A stretch of DNA of 64,000 nucleotides from Paraburkholderia youngii (GCF_013366925.1 NZ_JAALDK010000001.1:434001-498000), one strand, 5' to 3'; shown: positions 18,312-27,734, counted from the stretch's first letter. Translations and numbers: made by a program. The notes: generated by a model not told the origin, from the sequence alone.

Positions 18312-18398
18312 AGTTTCTGCTTTCCGAAGCAGACTTTTTCGTTGACGAAAAAGATCTCCAAACCTTTGTCAGCGCGACCTTCAAGTCGCGCTTTTTTT
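18312..18398 (+). ncRNA. Candidate small regulatory RNA with its own terminator
   Basis: Starting just after a TATACT box (18304-18309), the plus strand folds into two perfect hairpins in a row: TCTGCTT-tccg-AAGCAGA (18316-18333) and CTTTTTCG-ttga-CGAAAAAG (18334-18353). A single-stranded stretch of about 18 nt (ATCTCCAAACCTTTGTCA, 18354-18371) follows. A classic intrinsic terminator, GCGCGAC-cttcaa-GTCGCGC plus T7, ends it at 18398. No plus-strand gene follows. The whole unit is about 87 nt, and the layout (structured 5' part, open seed-like segment, terminator) is that of a trans-acting sRNA. The divergent porin next door makes porin control possible but unproven. Confidence 0.6.
18372..18398 (+). 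terminator. Intrinsic terminator of the small-RNA candidate
   Basis: Seven GC-rich base pairs (18372-18378 with 18385-18391), a six-base loop and seven T residues on the plus strand. Confidence 0.9.
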
Positions 18399-18422
18399 AT
18401 GGCGGACGACCTTCGAACTGCT

Positions 18423-18665
18423 CTAGTGAGCGGGGGCGGTGCCTTCCGTGTCGTCCCAATCGCCCTGCGCGGACACGCTCCAGTCTTCCATCACATAACG
18501 GCGCGCATCCATCGGCGAGGAGAGCAGGTTCTGCCAATGGTCTCCATGCCACATCGGATCGAAGTCGAAAACCGTGGATGATTCCGCGGTTGCAGGTTGA
18601 TCTGGTATGACCTTTGCATGCGAATGAGTTAGCCAGGCGAACAGACGGCGAATTTCCTGGAACAT
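18423..18665 (-). CDS. Small hypothetical protein, 80 residues
   Basis: An 80-residue protein starting MFQEIRRLFAWLTHSH. A perfect AGGAGG box six bases before the ATG at 18665 decides the start; an upstream in-frame ATG (18752) lacks one. The C-terminal half is acidic and tryptophan-rich (DPMWHGDHWQNLLSSP and DWSVSAQGDWDD). No signal peptide, membrane span or known domain is visible. It converges on the small-RNA candidate, whose terminator is 25 bp from its stop. Confidence 0.7.
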   Translation of the reverse strand: MFQEIRRLFAWLTHSHAKVIPDQPATAESSTVFDFDPMWHGDHWQNLLSSPMDARRYVMEDWSVSAQGDWDDTEGTAPAH

Positions 18666-19063
18666 GACAACCTCCTGAAGCACATCGCTACAACTCATCT
18701 GCATCATGCGAGTCGGACTGCGCAGCAACAAGTCGGACAAACACTTACGCAAAGATGGATTTTGTTACATTCGCATTGCATATTTTTCGCAAATTTTTCC
18801 GTTTCCAGTCTGGGCTAAATCATTCCAGGTAAGTTTGACGGGTTGACCTGTATCGATGCGATTTGAAGCATTATCTTTTTATACGCTAAACGCATATGAA
18901 AAGTTTACTTGACGGCGATTCTCTGTTCCCCGTATAACGGCAAAGCCGAATTTGATTGGCTGTTTCTGGTTTTTGTCTTGATCAGATATGGGCAACTGAA
19001 TCGGGGTTGGATCGATTCAAGGGCAATGCCCGCTTTGGATAAATCACCGAGGAAAAACAGGAA
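18666..19063. promoter_or_regulatory. Long leader region of the cold-shock gene
   Basis: About 400 bp, AT-rich, without a gene. It contains the divergent promoters of the small hypothetical gene and the cold-shock gene. Cold-shock genes of this type commonly have long structured 5' untranslated regions that act as thermosensors; the space before the ATG at 19064 would allow one. TTGAAG (18863-18868) and TATACG (18880-18885) are visible, but their spacing is too short to form a standard promoter. Confidence 0.4.
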
Positions 19064-19267
19064 ATGGAAACTGGTGTCGTCAAATGGTTCAACGATGCTA
19101 AGGGTTTTGGCTTCATTACGTCGGACGCGGGTGGCGAGGATCTTTTCGCCCACTTTTCGGAGATCCGCAGCGAGGGCTTCAAGTCGTTGAAGGAAAACCA
19201 GCGGGTGTCTTTTGAAGTCAAGACCAGCCCGAAGGGCAAGCAGGCGTCCAACATTCAGCCGCTGTAA
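19064..19267 (+). CDS. Cold-shock protein (CspA family)
   Basis: A single cold-shock domain of 67 residues that binds single-stranded RNA and DNA and acts as an RNA chaperone. Both RNA-binding motifs are visible: RNP1 KGFGFI (13-18) and RNP2 LFAHF (27-31), plus the starting [25 protein letters not shown] precedes the ATG. It has its own terminator 44 bp past the stop and is monocistronic. Whether it is cold-induced or constitutive cannot be told from the sequence. Confidence 0.96.
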   Translation: METGVVKWFNDAKGFGFITSDAGGEDLFAHFSEIRSEGFKSLKENQRVSFEVKTSPKGKQASNIQPL

Positions 19268-19310
19268 GTGCGCTGCGCCAGGCGTGCCGGCCCACGCAGT
19301 CGGGAGCGAA

Positions 19311-19339
19311 AAACCCTCGCCGTCGCGCGAGGGTTTTTT
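19311..19339 (+). terminator. Terminator of the cold-shock gene
   Basis: AAACCCTCGC (19311-19320) pairs with GCGAGGGTTT (19327-19336) around CGTCGC, followed by more T residues on the plus strand. Confidence 0.88.
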
Positions 19340-19579
19340 ATTGTTATTGAATCCCAGCCGAGCTTCGGTGACTCCATGTTCAACAATTATTGTCGGAAGA
19401 TGATTCACTGAAGCGAAATTGGCTACGTCCGGATTAATGATTTAAGCGTCTGTGGGATATCTGCGCAAAATTGAGGGGCCGCCGACCAGTTTCTGCCTCA
19501 GCACGGCGCTCAGTGTGGATGCGCACCGTCCAGCTGGTGCATACTTGCCGCAAATTCACGCATCCGAATCTCTTGCCCC

Positions 19580-20728
19580 ATGTCTGAACTGCTTTCGCCG
19601 GAACCGGCGCTCGATACACCCATCGTTTTTGTCGACCTCGAAACGACCGGCGGCTCGACGAGCGAGCACCGCATTACTGAGGTGGGCGTCGTCGAAGTCG
19701 GGCCGGCCGGCGTATCGCGCTGGAGCAGCCTCATCGATCCGCGCCAGCCCATTCCGTCGTTCATCCAGCAACTGACCGGTATCACGAACGACATGGTGCG
19801 CGGCGCACCGACGTTCGAGTCGATCGCGCCCGCGCTGTTCGAGCGCCTGAACGGCAAGCTGTTCGTCGCGCACAACGCGAGTTTCGATCGCGGATTTTTA
19901 CGCAGCGAATTTCGTCGCGCGGGAATTGCGTTCGATCCGGACGTGCTTTGCACGGTGCGGCTGTCGCGCGCGCTGTTTCCCGGCGAAAAGCGCCATGGTC
20001 TCGATGCGCTCGTCGAACGTCATGCGCTGGTGCCGTCCGACCGTCACCGCGCGCTCGCCGACGCCGATCTGATCTGGCAGTTCTGGCAGCGTCTGCCGAC
20101 GCTCGTACCGCTCGAAGCGCTGCGCGCGCAGATCGAGCGCACGACGCGTCGCTACCGGCTCGCCGGCGACATCACCGAAGACCTGCTCGACACCGCGCCG
20201 GCAGGCTGTGGCGTGTATGCGTTCTATGGCGAAGGAGATGCACCGCTCTATGTCGGCCGCAGCGTGCGCGTGCGTCAGCGGCTGCGCTCACATCTGACCG
20301 GCGAGCGGCGTTCGTCGAAGGATATGCGGCTTGCGCACCTGGTGCGGCGCGTCGAATGGCGCGCGACTGGCGGCGAACTCGGCGCGATGCTCGCGGAGGC
20401 GCAGTGGATCGCGACGCTGCGGCCGGGCCACAACCGTTTGCCGCGCGTGACGAAGAGCGATCCCGCGAACGCGCCGTGGCCGTTCGAGGGGCCGATCGTT
20501 TTCGAGGAGCGTGAGGACGCGCAGCGCATCTTCCACGTGGTCGATCGCTGGCGATACCTCGGGCACGCGCCGTCGCTCGTGCAGGCGGCGCAACTGCATG
20601 CGTCGACACTGGCGGGGTCGTTCGAACTCTCGACGTACCGTATCCTGCAAAGCCATCTGGCTCGTGGTCTGCGCGTGATGCCGTTGAGCGTATCGCGTGA
20701 CACGCCGGAGTCGAGCATCGTCGTGTGA
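19580..20728 (+). CDS. DEDDh exonuclease fused to a GIY-YIG nuclease domain
   Basis: A 382-residue two-domain nuclease. Residues 14-175 form a DnaQ/polymerase III epsilon-like 3'-5' exonuclease with acidic and catalytic residues D19 and E21 (FVDLETTG), D103 (HNASFDRG), H156 and D161 (HRALADAD). From about 208 a UvrC/Cho-like GIY-YIG domain follows (GVYAFYG at 211, LYVGRS at 223, an Arg-rich segment to 239). This architecture is known in a DNA-repair-linked exonuclease family and suggests an auxiliary repair enzyme rather than the replicative proofreading subunit. It stands alone; the next gene is convergent. Confidence 0.85.
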   Translation: MSELLSPEPALDTPIVFVDLETTGGSTSEHRITEVGVVEVGPAGVSRWSSLIDPRQPIPSFIQQLTGITNDMVRGAPTFESIAPALFERLNGKLFVAHNASFDRGFLRSEFRRAGIAFDPDVLCTVRLSRALFPGEKRHGLDALVERHALVPSDRHRALADADLIWQFWQRLPTLVPLEALRAQIERTTRRYRLAGDITEDLLDTAPAGCGVYAFYGEGDAPLYVGRSVRVRQRLRSHLTGERRSSKDMRLAHLVRRVEWRATGGELGAMLAEAQWIATLRPGHNRLPRVTKSDPANAPWPFEGPIVFEEREDAQRIFHVVDRWRYLGHAPSLVQAAQLHASTLAGSFELSTYRILQSHLARGLRVMPLSVSRDTPESSIVV

Positions 20729-20766
20729 CGCCTATGCAGCGTGCGCTCGTGGTAGCGTTGGCGGAA

Positions 20767-21363
20767 TCAGCCGGTCGCGCCAACTCCACCGGTCTCGCAC
20801 ACGTGACCTAGCGCGCGCGTCATCGCGCTCGAATGCGCGGAGTCATAGCGCGTCAGCGTTTTCCAGTTAGCCAGCGATTGCGCGATGCGCGACGGGCAAT
20901 CGTCCGCTGCGCGCAGCGGCTGCACGCGCGCCAGACTCGACATCAACGATTGCGTCAGCTTGTCGAGCTGTGGTCGCGTGCTGGTTGCGAGATCGGGTGC
21001 GGGACCTTGCGGTGGCTGCGTGCTGCGCCATTTTGCGAACAGCGCGTTCTGCACGTCTTTGCTCGCATCGATCTGGTCCTGGAAGAACGCGCGCGCGAAC
21101 GCCGGGTCGACGTTTGCCGCCGCAGCGCGCTTTTCCACATCGGCGAGCAGCGCGTTTTCACGCGGCGTATCGGTGATCGGCTGGTGGTTCGCCCATTTCC
21201 AGCGCGCGACCGGCTCCGCGAGCGCAAGGCGCTGCGAAACCAGTGCGACCAGGTTCGTGAGCGCGGTGTCGTCACCATCGGCAAGGGCGGGGGTGGGCGA
21301 GAAAGCGACGGTGGCGGCGATGGCGAGCGCGCAGGACGCGGCGAAGCGATGCAAACGATTCAT
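20767..21363 (-). CDS. Exported chorismate mutase (AroQ gamma class)
   Basis: Rearranges chorismate to prephenate, but in the periplasm rather than the cytosol. The 198-residue precursor has a signal peptide (hydrophobic core ALAIAATVAF, cut after PALA near residue 28), then an all-helical mutase domain with R45, K56 and E69 in SQRLALAEPVARWKW and DTPREN. The longer C-terminal half with a Cys pair (DDCPSRIA, GHVCETG) is typical of the secreted gamma class. An in-frame start at 21444 adds residues ahead of the signal and is rejected. The physiological role of these secreted enzymes is unsettled. Confidence 0.88.
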   Translation of the reverse strand: MNRLHRFAASCALAIAATVAFSPTPALADGDDTALTNLVALVSQRLALAEPVARWKWANHQPITDTPRENALLADVEKRAAAANVDPAFARAFFQDQIDASKDVQNALFAKWRSTQPPQGPAPDLATSTRPQLDKLTQSLMSSLARVQPLRAADDCPSRIAQSLANWKTLTRYDSAHSSAMTRALGHVCETGGVGATG

Positions 21364-21645
21364 GAGGTGGACGTGGCCGGGCGGCCGTTGACGGAAAAAC
21401 CAGAAGAATAAATGATGCCCGGCAAACCTCGCGCGACGGGCCACTTTACACAGTTGTCGGAGAGGAAAGTGGTGCGTGAAGGACGCGCGTATTCGTACGC
21501 TCGAGCCGTGTGGCCCAGTGTAGCTGCTGCGATCAGGCGGACTGATCCAGCGTCCTCACGGAGGTGTCGGACGCGTAATGAGGGCGCGAGTACTCACCGC
21601 GCATGACATCAACGAACGCGAATGCTGCATCGCGCCAGTGGTCCG

Positions 21646-21795
21646 TTACTTCGGATCGCACGACTTGCGTTGTTCGTCGAAGAAAGCGCGAACATGCTCG
21701 GGCAGCTCGGCTCCCAAAAACTCGACGGCCACAGGTTCCGGATCCGGGTAAAAAACCTTGTCCGGGGTCGGAATCTTCGGTGGTTTGGCATCCAT
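21646..21795 (-). CDS. Very small hypothetical protein (49 residues)
   Basis: A 49-residue protein, MDAKPPKIPTPDKVFYPDPE..., ending in a Lys/Cys-containing tail. An AAAGGAG box about 7 bases before the ATG at 21795 is strong evidence for translation. The N-terminal third is proline-rich and the rest could form one helix (PEHVRAFFDEQRK). No domain is recognised. Confidence 0.6.
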   Translation of the reverse strand: MDAKPPKIPTPDKVFYPDPEPVAVEFLGAELPEHVRAFFDEQRKSCDPK

Positions 21796-22462
21796 GATCT
21801 TTCTCCTTTGCGAACCGATTATCGGCCTCGTTCCCCGCATGGCACCAGTGCCCAATGCGAGTCAAACATACTCTGTTGCTTTAACGGCACAAGCCGACAC
21901 ATCAGCAGAGGGATTGAATAAAATTTATCGTCTAACTATCGCTTGGGTTTGGCGATCTGCCTGATCCGCTTAATTCCCAGCGTGAAATGATCTCGATCCG
22001 GCTCCCTCCGCCATTCGCTCTCGCGCCTTGCCACACCCCGGTTTGAGTACGTCCGATCGATATTTCCCCGCACTGCATCTGACGTTCTCGTGTGAAAAAA
22101 CGTGACAAATTTGTGCATTGCCGCATCGGCAGGATTTTCCCGTTTTCTGAATTGAACGTTCGTAATTTGCCGATTGCATAACTGCGTGCCTAATACTTGG
22201 TAAACGGCACATTCCGCGCCGCGTTGACCGGACCAAGCGCTGTTTAAAGATTTTTGTCGTTAATTAAATGCTGACAGTTGGTTGGCGTACCCATTCCCCA
22301 TATTGCTGTGACAAAAGGAACGCATTTTGCGACATGTCGAACATACGCGATCGCGCCTCCTATGATTGAAGCGACTACCGATGTTTCGACGTGCGTTGAC
22401 AGACGGACACGCGACCCGCAGAGCGGATCATGACGTTCTTCATGTTGGGGGAGAGGTCGCCG
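21796..22462. other. AT-richer intergenic region with no recognised gene
   Basis: About 670 bp between two very small genes. Several short open frames exist on both strands but none has a ribosome site, good codon bias or recognisable product. TATGAT at 22361-22366 could be a -10 element for the downstream small gene. A small hairpin TGCCG-cat-CGGCA is visible near 22121. Confidence 0.4.
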
Positions 22463-22684
22463 ATGGAAAACGCTGTCTACTGGAGCGGACGTCAGGTTGG
22501 CATCGAGTGCGCCGGCAGGATCTTGTGGTTCGCGTCGGCACCCGCGCAAGCGCTAGCCGCATACGGCGCGTCCGAGCAGCCGACCCCACAGGCCGATACT
22601 GTCGTTGCGCGGAACCTCGCGATGCCACGGTCATACGACCCGCTCCACGTTCCCGACCAGGCTGGCCCGCGCGCACCGCGCTAG
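22463..22684 (+). CDS. Small hypothetical protein (73 residues)
   Basis: A 73-residue frame beginning MENAVYWSGRQVGIECAGRI. A purine-rich GGGGGAGAGG stretch lies directly upstream of the ATG and third codon positions are GC-rich over the first two thirds. A hydrophobic patch (RILWFASAPAQALAAY) is present but no clear signal peptide. The proline-rich end is less convincing. No family recognised; it may be a real short gene next to tRNA-Thr. Confidence 0.45.
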   Translation: MENAVYWSGRQVGIECAGRILWFASAPAQALAAYGASEQPTPQADTVVARNLAMPRSYDPLHVPDQAGPRAPR

Positions 22685-22786
22685 AGAACGTGCTGCTCGT
22701 CCACGCACGGGGAACAGGCTCAGCAGGAGCTTCGTGTCGTGGTCGATCCAGTGGGAGGTCGGCAACGTCTCGCGCGACGGCAAAAC

Positions 22787-22817
22787 AAAAAGCCCAGTCA
22801 CGAGGACTGGGCTTTTT
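22787..22817 (-). terminator. Terminator behind tRNA-Thr
   Basis: A 13-bp stem including AGCCCAGTC (22791-22799) and GACTGGGCT (22805-22813) with a five-base loop and A/T tracts on both sides; it can act in either direction and sits 13 bp past the tRNA-Thr 3' end. Confidence 0.85.
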
Positions 22818-22830
22818 GCTTGAAACTTGA

Positions 22831-22906
22831 TGGTGCCGGAAAGAGGAATCGAACCCCCGACCTTCGCATTACGAATGCGCTGCTCTACCGTCTGAGCTAT
22901 TCCGGC
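22831..22906 (-). tRNA. tRNA-Thr (anticodon CGT)
   Basis: A 76-nt tRNA with encoded CCA. Acceptor GCCGGAA pairs with TTCCGGC, and the anticodon loop TTCGTAA gives CGT, reading ACG threonine codons. Confidence 0.95.
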
Positions 22907-22979
22907 ATCAGGAGAAACGAGATTATAGGGACTACTTCAGTGACTTGGCAAGCCCCTTGATGCATTTTTTCTTTCGCGA

Positions 22980-23996
<1,017 letters not shown>

Positions 23997-24082
23997 TGCT
24001 GTACTCCGGGAAGGCTAGAAGAATGATGGGATTTTAACCGCTCGTGTGTGTCGGCTCCGTGCTTTTGGCCGCACGGCCGCCT

Positions 24083-24535
24083 TCAGGTCTTGCGGCGCGT
24101 CCTGGCCGAGACGGTGCCGCGGACGCTGGCCGCGAGCGCCGCGGCCCGGGCGTGCCCGGCGGGCACGCTGGGCAGTTTCGGGCGCTCGGCGCGCGGCATC
24201 GGTTCGATTTCCCGTTCGATCTGCTCGCCGGCGGCGGCGGTGGCGACGCGCAGATCGTAGGCAATCTGCAGATTGAGCCAGAACTGCGCGCTGGCGCCGA
24301 AATAGCGCTCGAGCCGCAGCGCGGTATCGGCGGAGATGGCGCGGCGGCCGCGCACGACGTCGTTGATGCGCGGCGCCGGCACCCGCAGTGCAAGGGCGAG
24401 CGCGTTGACGGACATGCCGAGCGGCTCGAGAAACTCGCTGCGCAGAATTTCGCCAGGATGGATCTCGTCAATGGCCGCGCCCGTATCGATGTCGGAGAAA
24501 TCGATGCTTTTCAGCGCGGAGCGTTTGATGACCAT
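24083..24535 (-). CDS. higA: HigA-type antitoxin with extended C-terminus
   Basis: DNA-binding antitoxin of a type II HigBA module. The 150-residue protein holds an XRE/HigA helix-turn-helix (PGEILRSEFLEPLGMSVNAL, then ALRVPAPRINDVVRGRR) and the ALRLERYFGASAQFWLNLQ segment that is near-diagnostic for HigA. GGGAG lies about 7 bases ahead of the ATG at 24535. It continues about 45 residues beyond the usual end, in a basic Ala/Pro/Arg-rich tail. It follows higB by 16 bp and should autorepress the pair. Confidence 0.9.
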   Translation of the reverse strand: MVIKRSALKSIDFSDIDTGAAIDEIHPGEILRSEFLEPLGMSVNALALALRVPAPRINDVVRGRRAISADTALRLERYFGASAQFWLNLQIAYDLRVATAAAGEQIEREIEPMPRAERPKLPSVPAGHARAAALAASVRGTVSARTRRKT

Positions 24536-24551
24536 GTCGGTCTCCCAGTAG

Positions 24552-24833
24552 TCAGTGATAGTCGACGATCTCGACATTCAGCGCGTCCTCGCCGACGAAA
24601 TGAAAACAGATGCGCCACTGCGCATTGATGCGGATGCTCCATTGCCCGCTGCGCTCGCCTTGCAACGCTTCGAGCCGGTTTCCGGACGGCGCGTGCAAAT
24701 TCGCGATGGAGCTCGCGGCGTCGATCATCAGCAGCTTGCGATGTGCTAGCGGCTGGATCGAGTGCGGCAACGTATGCACGAACCTGCCCTGGAAAATTCT
24801 TGCGGTGGCCTTGTCTGCGAACGTCGTGATCAT
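24552..24833 (-). CDS. higB: HigB/RelE-type mRNA interferase toxin
   Basis: Ribosome-dependent mRNA-cleaving toxin of the RelE superfamily. The 93 residues end with the family core GQWSIRINAQWRICFHF and the C-terminal VEIVDYH. The toxin-first order with an immediately following HigA antitoxin is the reverse of most toxin-antitoxin pairs and typical of higBA. Upstream DNA (24834-24980) is AT-rich and should hold the operator. Confidence 0.92.
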   Translation of the reverse strand: MITTFADKATARIFQGRFVHTLPHSIQPLAHRKLLMIDAASSIANLHAPSGNRLEALQGERSGQWSIRINAQWRICFHFVGEDALNVEIVDYH

Positions 24834-24980
24834 CGAATCGTATTACGCATTGCGTTAAATGTAAACCATTAAACGTGTGCGTATACTTTCTACCCGCCGA
24901 GGTCCGATGAACAGTCGGCCAAATGGCTAACGCCGTGCCACGACCGGGGAGCGCAGCCCATCAACGAAAAAGCAGCGCGA

Positions 24981-25010
24981 AAAAAAGCCGGCAACGCGTG
25001 CCGGCTTTCC
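24981..25010 (-). terminator. Terminator behind pepN
   Basis: AAAGCCGGCA (24984-24993) pairs with TGCCGGCTTT (24999-25008); on the minus strand it is followed by seven T residues. Confidence 0.88.
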
Positions 25011-25037
25011 GATGCGACTCGAGAACTCAGCGAGGCA

Positions 25038-27734
25038 TCACGCCAACGCCTTCTCGACGATCTCGCGCACGTCGCGCGACTTGACCTGCGCGGCCACTTT
25101 CTCGAGCGCCGCGCGCATGCTGTCGCGCAGCGCCGGCGTGAAGCGTCGCCACAGCTCGAGCGAACGTGCGAGGCGCGCGGCCACCTGCGGATTGAGCGCG
25201 TCGAGCGCGATCACCTGCTCGGCCCAGAATGCGTAGCCGGAGCCATCTGCCGCGTGGAACTGCGCGGGGTTCGCCGCGCAGAAGCTGAAAATCAGCGAAC
25301 GTGCCCGGTTCGGGTTCTTCAGGTTGAAGGCCGGATGCGTCATCAGCTTGCGCACCGTATCGATCACCGGATGCTGTGCGCCGCCGCGCTGCGTGGCCTG
25401 CAACGCGAACCATTTATCGATGACGAGCGGCTCCTTCTCGAAGCGTCGATAGAAGTCGTCGAGCGCGTGCTGCGCCTCGGGGCTGCCGCCTTGCGGCGCG
25501 GCCGCGTTGAGCAGCGCCGACAGCGCGGCCGCGCGGTCGGTCATGTTGTTCGCGGCTTCATATTGCGCGGAGGCAAGACGTACGGCGTCCGCGGAATCGT
25601 CGAGCTCGGTCAGATACGACAGCGCGAGATTCTTCAACGCTCGATGACCGGCCGCCTCCGGCGTCGCCTCGTAGGCGCCCGGCGTGCGATGCTGCTCGTA
25701 GACCTTCAGCCAGTCGTCACGCAGCGCATTGGCGAGGCGCTTGCGCACGAACTGCCGTGCCGCGTGCACCGCGGCCGGATTCGACTCGGCCATCTGCTCG
25801 GCCAGATACGCTTCGGACGGAAGCATCAGCGCGAGTTCACGGAATGCCGGCGACAGCGTCTCGTCGGTCAAAACACGCGCGAACGCGGCGACCACCGAGT
25901 CGTCGAACTGCAGCGCCGCGCCCGTGGCCGCACGCCCGGCGAGCGCGAGCAGCTCGCGGGTGGCGAGCCGCTGGCCGGCCTCCCAACGGTTGAACGGATC
26001 GCTGTCGTGCGCAAGCAGGAACGCGAGCTGTTCGGCCGTGTAGTCGTATTCGACGATCACCGGTGCCGAGAAATTGCGCAGCAGCGACGGCAGCGGTTCC
26101 TGCCCGACGTTGACGAACGTGAAGGTCTGCTCGGTCTGCGCGAATTCGAGCACGCGCGTGGTCGACTCCGACGCCTTCGCCTCGCCGTCGAGCTGCAGTG
26201 GCAGATCGCGGCCGTCCTTGCCGATCAGACCGATCGCGAACGGAATCAGCAGCGGACCCTTCTGCGTTTCGCGCGCGGCTGGCACGGCATCGCCGTAGCC
26301 TTGGCGCAGCGTCACGCTGTAGCGCTGCTGCGCGGCGTCGTAGCGCGCGCACACCGACACCCGCGGCGTGCCGGCCTGGCTGTACCAGCGCTCGAACTGC
26401 GCGAGGTCGCGGCCGTTCGCGTCGGCGAGCGCGTGACGGAAGTCGTCGCAGGTCACGGCCTGGCCGTCGTGACGCTTGAAGTACAGGTCCATGCCCTTGC
26501 GAAAGCCGTCGCGGCCGAACAGCGTCTGATACATCCGCACGACTTCCGAGCCTTTCTCGTACACGGTCATCGTGTAGAAGTTGTTGATCTCGACGTAGCT
26601 CTCCGGGCGCACCGGATGCGCCATCGGACCCGCGTCCTCGGCGAACTGCAATTGACGCAGCACGCGCACGTCCTCGATGCGCTTGGTCGCGCGCGCGGCT
26701 TCGTCGCTGGCGCCGCCCGCCATGTCGGCCGAGAACTCCTGGTCGCGAAACACGGTCAGGCCTTCCTTCAGGCTCAGCTGGAACCAGTCGCGGCAGGTCA
26801 CGCGGTTGCCGGTCCAGTTGTGGAAGTACTCGTGGCCGACCACCGCCTCGATGTTCGCGAAGTCGGTGTCGGTGGCCGTTTCGGGATTCGCGAGCACGTA
26901 CTTCGTGTTGAAGATGTTGAGCCCCTTGTTCTCCATCGCGCCCATGTTGAAGTCGCTGACCGCGACGATCATGAAGCGGTCCAGATCGAGCTCGAGCCCG
27001 AAGCGCTCTTCGTCCCAGCGGATCGAGTGGATCAGCGAATCCATCGCGTGACGGGTCTTGTCGAGATCATGCGGCTCGACCCACACCTGCAGCAGCTTTT
27101 CCTTGCCCGAGCCAGTCTTCACGCGTTCTTCGAGCGCGACGAGCTTGCCCGCGACGAGCGCGAACAGATAGCTCGGCTTCTTGAACGGATCTTCCCAGCG
27201 CGCGAAATGACGGCCGTCGGGCAGCTCGCCTTCTTCGAGCAGATTGCCGTTCGACAGCAGCACCGGATAGTCGGTCTTGCTCGCGCGCAGCGTGACCGTG
27301 AAGCTCGCCATCACATCGGGGCGGTCGAGGAAGTAGGTGATGCGGCGAAAGCCCTCGGCTTCGCACTGCGTGAAGAAGTTGCCGCTCGACACGTACAGCC
27401 CCGACAGCGTGGTGTTTTCCGCGGGATTGCAGATGCTCGTGAGGGTCAGCTCGAAGCTGTCCGGCACGTTGTCGAGCAGCAGGCCATGTTCGTGCGGGTG
27501 GGCGTTCGGGAACGGCTGCCCGTCGATCTCCGCGCTGACGAACTCCAGCTGCTCGCCCATCAGTTCGAAATGCGCGGCGCGCGAAGCATCCGGGTTGCGG
27601 CGCACGCGCATCGTATTTCTGACAACCGTGCGTTCGGGGACCAGATCGAACTCCAGCGCGACGGTGTCGATCAGGAAGGCGGGCGGCGCGTAATCGGCGC
27701 GGCGGATCACATTGGGCGTTGCGGTATCGGCCAT
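25038..27734 (-). CDS. pepN: Aminopeptidase N (M1 family)
   Basis: Zinc aminopeptidase that removes N-terminal residues from peptides in the cytosol, with broad specificity. The 898-residue protein starts MADTATPNVIRRADY and has the exopeptidase motif GAMEN (265-269), the zinc site HEYFH (301-305) with the following glutamate in LKEGLTVFRDQEF, and a long helical C-terminal region. Length and domains match proteobacterial PepN. The minus-strand frame stays open about 900 bp upstream but that part is not homologous and overlaps the DUF4136 gene. A terminator follows. Confidence 0.95.
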   Translation of the reverse strand: MADTATPNVIRRADYAPPAFLIDTVALEFDLVPERTVVRNTMRVRRNPDASRAAHFELMGEQLEFVSAEIDGQPFPNAHPHEHGLLLDNVPDSFELTLTSICNPAENTTLSGLYVSSGNFFTQCEAEGFRRITYFLDRPDVMASFTVTLRASKTDYPVLLSNGNLLEEGELPDGRHFARWEDPFKKPSYLFALVAGKLVALEERVKTGSGKEKLLQVWVEPHDLDKTRHAMDSLIHSIRWDEERFGLELDLDRFMIVAVSDFNMGAMENKGLNIFNTKYVLANPETATDTDFANIEAVVGHEYFHNWTGNRVTCRDWFQLSLKEGLTVFRDQEFSADMAGGASDEAARATKRIEDVRVLRQLQFAEDAGPMAHPVRPESYVEINNFYTMTVYEKGSEVVRMYQTLFGRDGFRKGMDLYFKRHDGQAVTCDDFRHALADANGRDLAQFERWYSQAGTPRVSVCARYDAAQQRYSVTLRQGYGDAVPAARETQKGPLLIPFAIGLIGKDGRDLPLQLDGEAKASESTTRVLEFAQTEQTFTFVNVGQEPLPSLLRNFSAPVIVEYDYTAEQLAFLLAHDSDPFNRWEAGQRLATRELLALAGRAATGAALQFDDSVVAAFARVLTDETLSPAFRELALMLPSEAYLAEQMAESNPAAVHAARQFVRKRLANALRDDWLKVYEQHRTPGAYEATPEAAGHRALKNLALSYLTELDDSADAVRLASAQYEAANNMTDRAAALSALLNAAAPQGGSPEAQHALDDFYRRFEKEPLVIDKWFALQATQRGGAQHPVIDTVRKLMTHPAFNLKNPNRARSLIFSFCAANPAQFHAADGSGYAFWAEQVIALDALNPQVAARLARSLELWRRFTPALRDSMRAALEKVAAQVKSRDVREIVEKALA

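Noticed and set aside
18170..18361. 63-residue minus-strand frame in the small-RNA region
   Set aside because: No ribosome site; overlaps perfect hairpins of the RNA candidate.
22366..22830. 154-residue plus-strand frame near tRNA-Thr
   Set aside because: Runs through a terminator, Arg/Ser-rich, overlaps a better-supported small gene.
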